NCBI RefSeq assembly: GCF_025465995.1
Contig: NZ_JANLNY010000024.1
Location: 1-64,000, forward strand
DNA length: 64,000 nucleotides
Reading direction: 5' to 3'
Origin: Pseudomonas sp. 5P_3.1_Bac2
Lineage (GTDB): Bacteria > Pseudomonadota > Gammaproteobacteria > Pseudomonadales > Pseudomonadaceae
In this document: positions 26,311-35,576 of the stretch, one piece after another
Position numbering within the stretch: the stretch's first letter is position 1
How the letters are laid out: each line of letters opens with the position of its first letter
Translations under genes and position numbers: made by a program
Notes under the pieces: model-generated
Databases searched by the model: none
Told to the model about the DNA's origin: nothing
What the model saw: the letters and a program-made list of their open reading frames with translations, nothing else

Positions 26311-27204
26311 ATGGCGACTCTTGCGCGTACTCAGCTTAACCAGGCCAGCTGGCGCGATTATCTGGAACTGACCAAGCCTCGAGTGGTGTTGATGATGCTG
26401 ATCACCTCGCTGGTCGGCATGTACCTGGCCACTCGTGCCGGTGTGGCGTGGCCGGTGCTGATCTTCGGCAACCTGGGCATAGGTCTGTGTGCCGGGGCGG
26501 CGGCGACGGTTAACCATGTGGTCGACCGGCGCATCGATGCCCTGATGGCGCGCACCCACAAACGCCCAGTGACCGCCGGACGTGTGTCGCCCTTGGCGGC
26601 CTTGGCTTTTGCCCTGTTGTTAGCAGTGACTGGCATGGCCTTGCTGCTGCGCTTTACCAATCAACTGGCGGCCTGGCTGACCCTCGCTTCGCTGCTCGGC
26701 TATGCGGTGATTTACACCGGTTTTTTAAAGCGCGCCACGCCGCAAAACATCGTCATTGGCGGCCTGGCTGGCGCGGCACCGCCGCTGCTCGGTTGGGTCG
26801 CGGTGACTGGGCAGATCAGCGCGCCGCCGCTGCTGTTGGTGCTGATCATTTTCGCTTGGACGCCGCCGCACTTTTGGGCCTTGGCCATTCATCGCAAGGC
26901 CGAGTATGCCAAGGCCGATATTCCCATGCTGCCGGTGACCCACGGCGAGCACTACACCAAGGTGCATATCATCCTTTACACCTTGGTCATGTTCGCGGTG
27001 ACCCTGCTGCCGTACGCCATCCATATGAGTGGCGAGTTGTATCTGGCGGCTGCCGTGGTGCTGGGCCTGCGTTTCTTGCACTGGAGTTGGGTGCTGTACC
27101 GAGGCACTCAGCCCCATGCGGCGATCAACACCTTCAAATACAGCATCTGGTATCTTCTGTTGCTGTTTATCGCGCTGCTGCTCGATCATTATTTGATCAT
27201 CTAG
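26311..27204 (+). CDS. cyoE: Protohaem IX farnesyltransferase (haem O synthase)
   Basis: A 297-residue UbiA-family prenyltransferase (CyoE/CtaB) with about nine helices. The Asp-rich prenyl-diphosphate site is seen in NHVVDRRIDALMARTHKRP, the second motif in YTGFLKRATPQNIVIGGLAG, and AWTPPHFWALAI is typical. It converts haem B to haem O, the substrate of CtaA encoded 13 bp upstream. AAGGAG precedes the ATG. Confidence 0.95.
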   Translation: MATLARTQLNQASWRDYLELTKPRVVLMMLITSLVGMYLATRAGVAWPVLIFGNLGIGLCAGAAATVNHVVDRRIDALMARTHKRPVTAGRVSPLAALAFALLLAVTGMALLLRFTNQLAAWLTLASLLGYAVIYTGFLKRATPQNIVIGGLAGAAPPLLGWVAVTGQISAPPLLLVLIIFAWTPPHFWALAIHRKAEYAKADIPMLPVTHGEHYTKVHIILYTLVMFAVTLLPYAIHMSGELYLAAAVVLGLRFLHWSWVLYRGTQPHAAINTFKYSIWYLLLLFIALLLDHYLII

Positions 27205-27288
27205 CTTCTCAGCTGCCGCTCTACCGCGTGGGTTGATCGCGCGGTGGTGCTGGCAGATCGCTTCCGGCTATTAGGACCCGTTGCTGCC

Positions 27289-27924
27289 ATGAGTCGAACC
27301 CATACCACCGTATTTATTCTCGTCGCCATCGTTGCCTTGGTGCTGGGCCTGACCGTCAACAAGGTGCTGAGTAATAAGGGCCAGGCTGACCCTGCCGCGC
27401 TGCTCGATGCAGGCATCGTGCTATTGCCGCAAAGCCGTACTCTGCCCGCTCTGAGCCTGACTAATCAGGATGGTCAGGCGGTGGCGCTGGACCAACTGCA
27501 AGGGCAGTGGAGCCTGCTGTTTTTCGGCTACACCTTCTGCCCGGATATTTGCCCGGCGACTTTGGCCCAGCTGCGTCAACTGCAAAGCGAGCTGCCGCCT
27601 GAGGTGGTGAAAAATCTGCGCGTGTTGCTCGTCAGCGTCGACCCGGCGCGCGATACCCCTGAGCAGTTAAAGAAATACCTGGGCTATTTCGATGCCGGCT
27701 TTATCGGTCTGACTGGCGAGGAGGCAAGCATCCAGAAGCTGGCCAATGCGGTGAGCATTCCGTTTATTCCGGCCGATACCAGCAAAGAGAATTACACCGT
27801 CGATCACAGCGGCAACCTGGTGCTGCTCGGCCCGGATGGCAAACAGCGGGGCTTTATCCGCGCGCCGATCAACAACGCCAAGCTGGCCGCGCAATTGCCG
27901 GGACTGCTTAAAGCCGAGTCTTGA
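27289..27924 (+). CDS. SCO1/SenC-family copper chaperone
   Basis: A 211-residue membrane-anchored periplasmic protein with thioredoxin fold. One N-terminal helix (about 7-25) precedes GYTFCPDICPATLAQL, whose CxxxC binds copper, LVSVDPARDTPEQLKKYL, and the third ligand His in YTVDHSGNLVLLGPDG. It matures the CuA centre of subunit II. It closes the oxidase assembly block. ATG 27289 is preferred to GTG 27244. Confidence 0.92.
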   Translation: MSRTHTTVFILVAIVALVLGLTVNKVLSNKGQADPAALLDAGIVLLPQSRTLPALSLTNQDGQAVALDQLQGQWSLLFFGYTFCPDICPATLAQLRQLQSELPPEVVKNLRVLLVSVDPARDTPEQLKKYLGYFDAGFIGLTGEEASIQKLANAVSIPFIPADTSKENYTVDHSGNLVLLGPDGKQRGFIRAPINNAKLAAQLPGLLKAES

Positions 27925-27976
27925 TGCTGGCGCCGGGCTGTTTCTCGCGCCCTTGCCGCATGGCTGTTGCGAGGTG

Positions 27977-28445
27977 CGCGGATTACGCCCTAATCAGGCG
28001 ACACGCTCAGGTTGCATGGGCTAACGGTGGAGGGGTGAAGCGTCCTCCACCCTACGGGGCGATTATTTGCTGTTGGGTTGTCCCCGGATTACGCCAACTG
28101 CGTTGGCTAATCCAGGCTACACGCTCAAGTTGCATGGGCTAACGGTGGAGGGATGAAGCGTCCTCCACCCTACGGGGCGTTATTTGCCGTTGGGTTGCCC
28201 TGGGATTATGCCAACTGCGTTGGCTAATCCAGGCTACAGGCTCAGGTTGCATGGGCTAACGGTGGAGGGATGAAGCGTCCTCCACCCTACGGGGCGTTAT
28301 TTGCCGTTGGGTTGCCCCCGGATTACGCCAATTGCGTTGGTTAATCCAGGCTACACGCTCAAGTTGCATGGGCTAATGGTGGAGGGGTGAAGCGTCCTCC
28401 GCCCTACGGGGCGTTATTTGCCGTTGGACTGCCCCCAGGTTACAC
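27977..28445. repeat. Four tandem ~117-bp non-coding repeats
   Basis: A block of near-identical units, anchored by GTTGCATGGGCTAA starting at 28011, 28129, 28246 and 28363 (periods 118, 117, 117), with a degenerate partial unit before the first. Each unit has two hairpins: GGTGGAGG...CCTCCACC, and GCCAACTGCGTTGGC followed by TAATCCAGGC. Differences between units are few and scattered. No open frame is conserved. The GGATTACGCC/TAATCC element is a common dispersed Pseudomonas repeat; here it is amplified in tandem between the SCO gene and metQ. Confidence 0.9.
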
Positions 28446-28501
28446 GCGGGTAGGGTGCAATCGCCGCACAGGCGCTTGCACCGCGGTCTAAGGCCCATCA
28501 A

Positions 28502-28533
28502 CAACAAACCCCGCGACGTGGCGGGGTTTGTTG
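28502..28533. terminator. Strong hairpin downstream of metQ
   Basis: A perfect 13-bp stem, CAACAAACCCCGC / GCGGGGTTTGTTG, with a 6-base loop. It lies 26 bp after the metQ stop on the minus strand and shields metQ from the repeats on the other side. Both strands carry T-rich stem ends, so it may work in both directions. Confidence 0.8.
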
Positions 28534-28558
28534 ATTGCGGGCTAGGTTGCGGCGGTGC

Positions 28559-29329
28559 TTAGAACGCCGGCACCACGGCGCCTTGGTACTTCTCGTTGAT
28601 AAAGGCTTTTACTTCGTCGCTGTGCAGAGCCTTGGCCAGTTTCTGCACGGCCGGGCTGTTTTTGTTGTCGCCACGGGCAACCAGAATGTTGACGTAAGGC
28701 GAGTCGTCACCTTCGATGATCAGCGCGTCTTTGCTTGGGTTGAGCTTGGCTTCCAGAGCGTAGTTGGTGTTGATCAGGGCCAGGTCAACCTGGGTCAGCA
28801 CGCGCGGCAGGGTGGCTGCTTCCAGCTCACGAATTTTGATGTTCTTAGGGTTTGCAGCGATGTCTTTCGGCGTGGCGAGGATGCCGGCTTCTGGCTTGAG
28901 GGTGATCAGCCCGGCCTTTTGCAGCAGCAGCAAGGCACGGCCGCCGTTGGTGGCGTCGTTAGGGATCACCACGTTGGCGCCGTCTGGCAGTTCAGCCAGG
29001 GTTTTGAACTTGCTCGAGTAAGCACCGAAGGGCTCCACGTGCACACCTGCAACGCTGGTCAGGTCAGTGCCACGGCTCTTGTTGAACTCATCCAGGTATG
29101 GCTGGTGCTGGAAGAAGTTGGTGTCGATGCGCTTCTCAGCCACCTGCACGTTAGGCTGCACGTAGTCGGTGAAGACCTTGATGTTCAGCTCTACGCCTTC
29201 TTTAGCCAGAGCCGGTTTAACGAACTCGAGGATTTCCGCGTGGGGTACGGCGGTGGCCGCGACGCTCAGGCTTTCAGCATGGGCGGAGAAGGCGGCCAGG
29301 GCGGCAAACGCAGCAATTAGTTTTTTCAT
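28559..29329 (-). CDS. metQ: Methionine ABC transporter substrate-binding protein
   Basis: A 256-residue NlpA/MetQ-family periplasmic binding protein: PHAEILEFVKPALAKEGVEL, FFQHQPYLDEFN and VIPNDATNGGRALLLLQKAG are family motifs. The signal peptide MKKLIAAFAALAAFSAHA lacks the lipobox Cys, so the protein should be soluble rather than a lipoprotein. Last of metN-metI-metQ on the minus strand, followed by a strong terminator. It binds D- or L-methionine, possibly with other ligands. Confidence 0.92.
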   Translation of the reverse strand: MKKLIAAFAALAAFSAHAESLSVAATAVPHAEILEFVKPALAKEGVELNIKVFTDYVQPNVQVAEKRIDTNFFQHQPYLDEFNKSRGTDLTSVAGVHVEPFGAYSSKFKTLAELPDGANVVIPNDATNGGRALLLLQKAGLITLKPEAGILATPKDIAANPKNIKIRELEAATLPRVLTQVDLALINTNYALEAKLNPSKDALIIEGDDSPYVNILVARGDNKNSPAVQKLAKALHSDEVKAFINEKYQGAVVPAF

Positions 29330-29403
29330 GTTGAGCTCCTTGGTTTTTTGTCAGCCTTGCTCATGGGTATATGAGCAAGGCCTTGTTTGATCCAGCGAAG
29401 GCT

Positions 29404-30081
29404 TTATTTACGCGAAAAATGCACCACCAGCTTGTCGCCGACGCTTTGCAGAACCTGCACCAGCACCAGCAACAAGATCACCGTCACGGCCATTACATCG
29501 GGCTGATAGCGCTGATAACCGTAACGTACGGCCAAGTCGCCCAGACCGCCGCCGCCAATCAGGCCGCTCATGGCGGTATAGGACACCAAGGTAATAGCGG
29601 TCACGGTGATGGCCGCGATAATCCCCGGCAATGCCTCCGGCAGCAGCGCGTTGGTGACGATCTGGCGGGTGGTCGCGCCCATGGCCTGGGTCGCCTCGAT
29701 GATGCCGCGATCCACCTCACGCAGAGCGGTTTCCACCAAGCGGGCGAAGAACGGCGTAGCCCCAACGACCAGCGGCGGAATGGCGCCGGCCACGCCCAGC
29801 GAGGTGCCGGCGACGATCACGGTGAAGGGGATCATCACGATCAGCAAAATCACAAAGGGCACCGAGCGCAGGATATTCACCAGCAGCGACAGCACGCGGT
29901 ACAGCGTTTTTTGCTCGAACATCTGCCGTGGTCCGGTGAGGAACAGCAGCACCCCCAGCGGCAGGCCCAGCAAAACGGTAAACAGCATGGCGCCGCCGAG
30001 CATGCTCAGGGTGTCCAGGCTGGCATAGCCGATTTCCACCCAATCGACGTTGGGCAATAAACGAGTCATCAGGGCATCCAT
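29404..30081 (-). CDS. metI: Methionine ABC transporter permease
   Basis: A 225-residue inner-membrane permease with five to six helices and the permease loop EALPGIIAAITVTAITLVSY, which contacts the MetN ATPase. The ATG overlaps the metN stop (TGATG), indicating coupled translation. A second in-frame ATG four codons later is an alternative start. It forms the MetI dimer channel. Confidence 0.93.
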   Translation of the reverse strand: MDALMTRLLPNVDWVEIGYASLDTLSMLGGAMLFTVLLGLPLGVLLFLTGPRQMFEQKTLYRVLSLLVNILRSVPFVILLIVMIPFTVIVAGTSLGVAGAIPPLVVGATPFFARLVETALREVDRGIIEATQAMGATTRQIVTNALLPEALPGIIAAITVTAITLVSYTAMSGLIGGGGLGDLAVRYGYQRYQPDVMAVTVILLLVLVQVLQSVGDKLVVHFSRK

Positions 30082-31088
30082 CAGCGCAGCACCTCCAGAT
30101 GCACGTCAGCGGCGGCAAAGCGCGCCATGGCAGCGTCCAAGTCGCCGCCAGTCAGGGCCAGCGTCAGTTGGCCGTAAGGGGTGTCTTTGATGTGGTCGAT
30201 ACGCCCGGCGAGGATGCTGTAATCCACCCCGGTCTCACGCGCCACGGTACCCAGCAGCGGGGCGTAGGTGGCCTCACCCTGGAAGGTCAGGCGCAGGATG
30301 CGCCCGGACACATGGGCGAAGTCATCGTGCTGCGCGTTCTCATCGACCTGCTCGGCTTCTTGCACAAAGCGCTTAGTGGTCGTGTGCTGCGGATGCAAGA
30401 ACACTTGGGTCACGGGACCCAGCTCGACGATACGTCCGGCGTCCATCACCGCCACGCGGTCACAGACGCGGCGGATCACATCCATCTCATGGGTGATCAG
30501 CACGATGGTCAGGTTCAGCTCGCGGTTGATCTCGGCCAGCAATTGCAGCACCGAGGCGGTGGTTTGCGGGTCCAGCGCGCTGGTGGCTTCGTCGCACAGC
30601 AGAATTTTGGGTTCGGTGGACAGCGCCCGGGCAATGCCGACGCGCTGTTTCTGGCCGCCGGAAAGTTGCGCCGGGTATTTATCGGCGTGGGCGCTGAGGC
30701 CCACCCTTTGCAGCAACTCGCTGACGCGCCGGGCGATCTGCTCGCGAGGCATTTCCCCGGCGAGCTTGAGCGGCATGGCGACGTTTTCGGCCACGGTTTT
30801 GGACGACAGCAGATTGAAGTGCTGGAAGATCATCCCGGCTTGCTGGCGGAAACGCCGCAGGCCATTGGCGTCCAGCGCCGTGACGTCTTCGCCATCGACG
30901 ACGATGCGCCCAGCGGAAGGCTGCTCGAGGCGGTTGATCAGGCGCAGCAGGGTGCTTTTGCCCGCGCCGGAGTGACCGATGATGCCAAACACTTCGCCAC
31001 GGGCGATGTCCAGGTCGGTCGCCTGTAGAGCGGGAATGTCTTGGCCATTAAGGCGATAGGCCTTAGTGACCTGTTGAAAATTGATCAC
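30081..31088 (-). CDS. metN: Methionine ABC transporter ATP-binding protein
   Basis: A 335-residue ABC ATPase. Walker [10 protein letters not shown] (about 38-46), Q-loop IFQHFNLL, signature LSGGQKQRV, Walker [13 protein letters not shown] and switch His in [10 protein letters not shown] are all intact. The C-terminal ~90 residues form the NIL/ACT-like domain that binds methionine and inhibits transport when it is abundant. First gene of metNIQ; a 16-bp inverted repeat lies 93 bp upstream. Confidence 0.95.
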   Translation of the reverse strand: MINFQQVTKAYRLNGQDIPALQATDLDIARGEVFGIIGHSGAGKSTLLRLINRLEQPSAGRIVVDGEDVTALDANGLRRFRQQAGMIFQHFNLLSSKTVAENVAMPLKLAGEMPREQIARRVSELLQRVGLSAHADKYPAQLSGGQKQRVGIARALSTEPKILLCDEATSALDPQTTASVLQLLAEINRELNLTIVLITHEMDVIRRVCDRVAVMDAGRIVELGPVTQVFLHPQHTTTKRFVQEAEQVDENAQHDDFAHVSGRILRLTFQGEATYAPLLGTVARETGVDYSILAGRIDHIKDTPYGQLTLALTGGDLDAAMARFAAADVHLEVLR

Positions 31089-31512
31089 GCGTTAAACCTT
31101 TTGGGTTTGTATGAATGCCTGATAGGCATAAGCGGCGGCTAGTCTAACCGTGGCTGCTTAGGCCTCAAAAATCTTTCTAGAGCTATATTTATAGCTAAAT
31201 AACACTGTTAGCGCTGCAACTCTGGCCCTAGTCAGCCCTTGGTCTAACGCTGGGCCCTCTATATTCAGGGATTTGCCCAGCGCTGCGGGCGAATTGAGCA
31301 AAGTCTGCCCCTGAGTCAGCTGTTGGACCTGGCAGGGCATTGCCGGACAAGCCAGCGTGGCGCAGGGCTGCTAACGGTCTTGCAGAGTGGGCTGTAAGCC
31401 GCAGTATTGTTGCGTTAACGCGGCAGCCTAAGTCCGCGAACTGGCTACTTGCGCGTTGAGTTGTGCAAAAAACGCGCAAGTTTACACCGCGTCAGCAGCC
31501 CGTACCAATGCT
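31089..31512. other. Intergenic region between metN and znuB
   Basis: 424 bp without a supported gene. It holds the metN promoter region, including the inverted repeat AGCTATA-TT-TATAGCT (31181-31196) in an A+T-rich patch. The remainder, toward the end of znuB, has no T-tailed hairpin that I can see. Confidence 0.4.
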
Positions 31513-32301
31513 TCAGGCGCTGCGTTTGGGCAAGGCGAAGCTGAGCAGGAACAACACGGCGGCGCTGACCACAATCGACGGCCCGGCCGGGGTGTCCTTA
31601 AACCACGACAGGCTCAGGCCCAGGCACACCGCGATAATCCCGATGAGTGTGGCGCCCAGGGCCATTTGCTCGGGGGTACGAGCGTGGCGTTGGGCTGCCG
31701 CAGCCGGGATGATCAGCAAGGAGGTGATCAGCAGCACACCGACGATCTTCATCGCCACGGCAATCACCACGGCAATCAGCAGCATCAGACTCAGGCGGAT
31801 GGCCGCTACCGGCAGGCCTTCGACCTTGGCCAGTTCCTCATGCACGGTGATGGCCAGCAGGGGCCGCCACAATACGGCCAGCAGCACTAGGACCAAGGCG
31901 CTGCCGGCGATGATCCAGGCCAGATCCGTAGGGCTTACGGCCAGTAAATCGCCAAACAGATAGCCCATCAGGTCGATGCGCACATCCTTCATAAAGCTCA
32001 AGGTCACCAAGCCCAGGGACAAGGTGCTGTGGGCAAGAATCCCGAGCAGGGTATCGGAGGCCAGTGGCTGACGGCTTTGCAGGGTGACTAACAACGCCGC
32101 GAGCAGTACGCAGCCGACGGTGACCGCCAGGGTCGGGCTGACATCCAGCATCAGCCCCAAGGCCACACCCAGCAGCGCGGCATGGGACAGGGTATCGCCG
32201 AAATAGGCCATGCGCCGCCACACCACAAAAGAGCCCAGCGGCCCTGCTACCAATGCCAGGGCTAAGCCGGCGAGCAGGGCGTTGAGGAGAAAATCAGGCA
32301 T
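31513..32301 (-). CDS. znuB: Zinc ABC transporter permease
   Basis: A 262-residue permease of the ABC-3 family with eight or so helices: [21 protein letters not shown] is the conserved segment with the DxxSH motif of metal permeases. ATG 32301 overlaps the end of znuC by 8 bp. It forms the inner-membrane channel for zinc taken from ZnuA. Last of the zur-znuC-znuB operon. Confidence 0.93.
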   Translation of the reverse strand: MPDFLLNALLAGLALALVAGPLGSFVVWRRMAYFGDTLSHAALLGVALGLMLDVSPTLAVTVGCVLLAALLVTLQSRQPLASDTLLGILAHSTLSLGLVTLSFMKDVRIDLMGYLFGDLLAVSPTDLAWIIAGSALVLVLLAVLWRPLLAITVHEELAKVEGLPVAAIRLSLMLLIAVVIAVAMKIVGVLLITSLLIIPAAAAQRHARTPEQMALGATLIGIIAVCLGLSLSWFKDTPAGPSIVVSAAVLFLLSFALPKRSA

Positions 32302-33100
32302 GGTTGCAGCCATCTCCGTGTACATGGGGCTTAAGCGGGCCTTTGATGATCAGCCCGTTAGCCGGATCGTTGACCACCGCGCCGTGCAAATCATGGGCGT
32401 GGTCATGGTGGTGGGTGTAGATGGCGAGGCTCTTGGCGTCCTGGCCGAACAGTTCGACAAAGGCTGGGTCGAAACTGACTTGCTCCGGATGGCCCGAGCA
32501 GCACACGTGACGGTTGAGGCAGACCACCTGATCGGTCGTACTCATCACCAAGTGCAGATCGTGGGACACCATCAGCACGCCGCAGCCATAGCGGTCACGC
32601 AGCTGGGTGATCAGGCGATACAGCTCGGCTTGCCCGGCGACATCGACGCCCTGCACCGGCTCATCCAGCACCAGCAGCTCGGGCTTACGCAGCAGCGCCC
32701 GGGCCAGCAGGACGCGCTGCAGCTCTCCGCCGGAAACGCTTTGCAGCGGGCTGTCGATAACCTTCGCCGCGCCCACTTCGGCCAACGCCGCTTGCACATC
32801 GGCGCGGCTGACCCCCGGCACCAGGCGCAAAAAGCGCAGCACCGAGAGCGGCAGGGTGGCGTCCACATGCAGTTTTTGCGGCATATAGCCGACGCGCAGT
32901 TTGGCCTTGCGCTGCACCTGGCCTTGGTCGGGCTTGAGCAGACCGAGCACGACGCGGACCAAGGTGGTTTTACCGGCGCCATTGGGGCCGATCAGGGTGA
33001 CGATCTCGCCGGGTTTGACCTGCAATTTGACGTCATGCAGCACGGTCTGCCCGGACAGTTTGACGGCCACCTGCTCAAGTTCGATCAGCGCGTTGCTCAT
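32294..33100 (-). CDS. znuC: Zinc ABC transporter ATP-binding protein
   Basis: A 268-residue ABC ATPase with Walker [10 protein letters not shown], signature [16 protein letters not shown], Walker [13 protein letters not shown] and switch His in VSHDLHLVM. The C-terminal tail is rich in potential metal ligands ([12 protein letters not shown] and [10 protein letters not shown]), suggesting zinc sensing or buffering on the cytosolic side. It overlaps zur by 4 bp and znuB by 8 bp. Confidence 0.94.
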   Translation of the reverse strand: MSNALIELEQVAVKLSGQTVLHDVKLQVKPGEIVTLIGPNGAGKTTLVRVVLGLLKPDQGQVQRKAKLRVGYMPQKLHVDATLPLSVLRFLRLVPGVSRADVQAALAEVGAAKVIDSPLQSVSGGELQRVLLARALLRKPELLVLDEPVQGVDVAGQAELYRLITQLRDRYGCGVLMVSHDLHLVMSTTDQVVCLNRHVCCSGHPEQVSFDPAFVELFGQDAKSLAIYTHHHDHAHDLHGAVVNDPANGLIIKGPLKPHVHGDGCNHA

Positions 33101-33582
33101 GAGGCTTTCCGGCAGCCTGCGCAGAGGCCGACCACTTCGACGGTCTGGCCTTCCACGGCAAAACCGACTTGGCTGGCCGAACGGGTGATGGCATCGCTGA
33201 TGGCCGACTGCTCCAGCTCAATTGCCGCGTTGCAGTTGCGGCAAATGAGGAACTGGCCTTGGTGGGCGTGCTCCGGATGGCTGCAACCCACAAAGGCATT
33301 GAGCGACGAGATGCGGTGCACCAGGCCGTTCTCAAGGAGGAAGTCCAGCGCCCGATAAACGGTCGGTGGCGCGGCACGGCGGCCGTCTTCTTCACTCAGG
33401 ACACCGAGGATGTCATAGGCGCCCAGTGGCTTATGGCTCTGCCACACCAGCTCCAGTACGCGTTTGCGCAGGGCGGTCAGGCGCAGGCCTTGGCGCCCGC
33501 ACAGCGCCTCGGCCTCGGCCAGGGCGTGGGAAACGCAGTGGGAGTGGTCGTGGGGGCGTGAAGCCAGGGGAGCTTGATTCAT
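33097..33582 (-). CDS. zur: Zinc uptake regulator Zur (Fur family)
   Basis: A 161-residue Fur-family repressor. The winged-helix part reads [20 protein letters not shown] then [21 protein letters not shown] structural zinc site is formed by CRNC and CAGC in the C-terminal half, and H/C ligands in [18 protein letters not shown]. The N-terminus is His-rich. It heads the znuCB operon and is divergent from znuA. It should repress both directions through the site at 33609-33621. Confidence 0.93.
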   Translation of the reverse strand: MNQAPLASRPHDHSHCVSHALAEAEALCGRQGLRLTALRKRVLELVWQSHKPLGAYDILGVLSEEDGRRAAPPTVYRALDFLLENGLVHRISSLNAFVGCSHPEHAHQGQFLICRNCNAAIELEQSAISDAITRSASQVGFAVEGQTVEVVGLCAGCRKAS

Positions 33583-33608
33583 GGGCGGCGACGGCTATGG
33601 TGAGAGAC

Positions 33609-33621
33609 GTTATTATATTAC
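33609..33621. promoter_or_regulatory. Putative Zur box in the zur-znuA intergenic region
   Basis: GTTATTATATTAC, an A+T-rich near-palindrome in G+C-rich surroundings, resembling the Zur-box core GTTATA-N-TATAAC. It lies 27 bp before zur on one side and 30 bp before the proposed znuA start on the other, so one site could control both. Confidence 0.6.
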
Positions 33622-33650
33622 CCCGTCATCTCTGCTCGAGTATTGCCGTC

Positions 33651-34604
33651 TTGCGCCTTTTTTCCGCCGTTTGCCTATTGTTAGCGACTTTCAGCGCCCA
33701 GGCCGAAGTCAAACTGCTGACCAGCATCAAGCCATTACAACTGATTGCCGCTGCGGTGCAGCAAGGCGTGGGCACGCCAGATGTATTGCTGCCGCCTGGC
33801 GCGTCGCCGCATAACTACGCACTGAGACCGTCCGATGTGCGGCGGGTGCGCGAGGCCGACCTGCTGTATTGGGTGGGGGCCGATATGGAAGCTTTCTTGC
33901 CGCGAGTCCTGGCTGGGCGGGATAAGGCCAGCGTGGCAGTGCAGGATCTGCCAGGCATGAGTCTGCGCCACTTTGGCGAGGGCAGTGGCCAGGCTGCCGC
34001 CGATCACGATCACGATCACGATCACGATCACGACGCGGCGCCGGCTGACGCGGCCGATGAGCATGACCATAACCATCGTCCCGGCAGCCTGGATGCTCAC
34101 CTGTGGTTACTGCCGGCCAATGCCCGGGTGATCGCCCAGCGTATGGCGGCGGATCTGGCCCAAGCCGACCCGGCGAATGCTGCCCGCTATCAGGCCAACG
34201 CCGAGGCTTTTGCAACGCGTCTGGATGCCTTGGATCAGCGTCTGCACAGCCAACTGCAAGCGCTGCACGGCAAGCCGTACTTTGTCTTCCATGAAGCCTA
34301 CGACTATTTCGAGAGCGCTTACGACATCAAGCACGCCGGGGTCTTCAGTGTGCTCGGTGAAGTGCAGCCAGGCGCGCAGCATGTGGCTGCTATGCGCGAG
34401 CGCTTGCAAGCGGTAGGTCCGACCTGTGTCTTCAGTGAGCCGCCGCTGCGTCCGCGCTTGGCCGAAACGCTGACCGCCGGCCTGCCAGTCAAACTGGCCG
34501 AGTTGGACGCCATGGGCAGTGCGGCGAAGATGGATGAGCGAGGCTACGAGGCCATGCTCAGCACCTTGGCGAGCGAGTTGACGGGCTGCCTCAACTCGCT
34601 CTGA
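33651..34604 (+). CDS. znuA: Periplasmic zinc-binding protein ZnuA
   Basis: A ~317-residue cluster A-I binding protein: LLTSIKPLQLIAAAVQQGVG at the mature N-terminus, PPGASPHNYALRPSDVR with the first zinc His, the family's flexible acidic His-rich loop (DHDHDHDHDHD then EHDHNH) near residues 120-145, FVFHEAYDYFE and VFSEPPLRPRL. The TTG at 33651 gives a normal signal peptide ending FSAQA and keeps the Zur box outside the gene; an ATG at 33597 is in frame but would put the operator inside coding sequence. It captures zinc for ZnuBC. Confidence 0.85.
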   Translation: MRLFSAVCLLLATFSAQAEVKLLTSIKPLQLIAAAVQQGVGTPDVLLPPGASPHNYALRPSDVRRVREADLLYWVGADMEAFLPRVLAGRDKASVAVQDLPGMSLRHFGEGSGQAAADHDHDHDHDHDAAPADAADEHDHNHRPGSLDAHLWLLPANARVIAQRMAADLAQADPANAARYQANAEAFATRLDALDQRLHSQLQALHGKPYFVFHEAYDYFESAYDIKHAGVFSVLGEVQPGAQHVAAMRERLQAVGPTCVFSEPPLRPRLAETLTAGLPVKLAELDAMGSAAKMDERGYEAMLSTLASELTGCLNSL

Positions 34605-34610
34605 GTGGCC

Positions 34611-35561
34611 CTACAGCGCTACGGGCAGGTGCAGCGCGACCTGCTGGCGCTGCGCCAGGCGCCGCTCAAACTCTGCCGGGTCGTGGATCAGCACTTCTTG
34701 TCCAGCGAACGACTCGGCAGCGATCAAGCGCGACAGCCAGAAGCGCAGGCAGGCAATACGCAGCATGGCCGGCCACAGCTCCACTTCGCTGGGACTAAAG
34801 GGCCGCTGCGCCGCATAGGCGCCGAGCAGGGCTTGGGCGCGCGCTGTATCGAGGCTGCCGTCTGGGTGGGAACACCAGTCGTTTAAGGCAATGGCCAAGT
34901 CATAGAGCATTGGCCCGCTGCAGGCGTTATAGAAGTCGATGACCCCAGCCAGATGGTTGCCATCAAACAGCACGTTGTCGCGGAACATATCGGCATGCAG
35001 ATTGGCTTGCGGCAGTGCGCGGATGGCCGTGTGCAGTGCGCGCACTTCACCCAGTACGGCGCGCAGCAAGGCCGCGCTGGGGGCGGCCAAGTGCTCAGCT
35101 TGCAGCGGTCCTTGTTCGAGCATCCACTCCAGGCCGCGATCGCTTTTGCGCGGTAACGGCGCTTCGCGGGTGGCCAGATGGATATGCGCGAGCAGCTCGC
35201 CGACTTGCCGGCAGTGCTCGGCATGGGCGCTGCTGATGTGTTTGCCCGCTAGGCGCGGCTGCAGCAGGGCGGGTTTGCCGGCCAGGCTGCGCAGCGCTTC
35301 GCCAGTGCCGGTGGGGATGGCATAGGGCACTGGCAGGCCCGCGTCGTGCAACACGTCGAGCAGTTGGATAAAGAACGGCAGGTCGGCGCTAGGGCCCCGC
35401 TCGATCAGGGTGAGGACATACTCACCCTGTTCCAGGCTGATAAAAAAGTTGGTGTTTTCACTGCCTGCGGCAATGCCTTGAAAATCAACCAAACGACCCA
35501 GCCCATAGGGCGCGAGAAATGCTTCGAGCTCAGGGCGCGCAAGCGGGGTAAACACCGACAT
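34611..35561 (-). CDS. thrB: Homoserine kinase, APH-fold type (ThrB)
   Basis: A 316-residue kinase of the aminoglycoside-phosphotransferase fold, the form of ThrB used by Pseudomonas. Conserved parts are GIAAGSENTNFFISLEQGEY, the catalytic loop NLHADMFRDNVLFDG (HxD...N) and GVIDFYNACSGPMLYDLAI with the metal Asp. It phosphorylates homoserine for threonine synthesis. It ends 6 bp from znuA (convergent). In P. aeruginosa, as I recall, class II ribonucleotide reductase genes lie between these two; they are absent here. Confidence 0.92.
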   Translation of the reverse strand: MSVFTPLARPELEAFLAPYGLGRLVDFQGIAAGSENTNFFISLEQGEYVLTLIERGPSADLPFFIQLLDVLHDAGLPVPYAIPTGTGEALRSLAGKPALLQPRLAGKHISSAHAEHCRQVGELLAHIHLATREAPLPRKSDRGLEWMLEQGPLQAEHLAAPSAALLRAVLGEVRALHTAIRALPQANLHADMFRDNVLFDGNHLAGVIDFYNACSGPMLYDLAIALNDWCSHPDGSLDTARAQALLGAYAAQRPFSPSEVELWPAMLRIACLRFWLSRLIAAESFAGQEVLIHDPAEFERRLAQRQQVALHLPVAL

Positions 35562-35576
35562 TCAACAATTGCCTTC

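Noticed and set aside
27977..28445. Tandem repeats considered as a CRISPR array
   Set aside because: The whole 117-bp unit is repeated, with no unique spacers of constant length, and no cas genes are near.
28559..29329. MetQ without lipobox considered as a broken lipoprotein
   Set aside because: The signal peptide is complete and well formed, and soluble MetQ/NlpA-type proteins are common in Pseudomonas.
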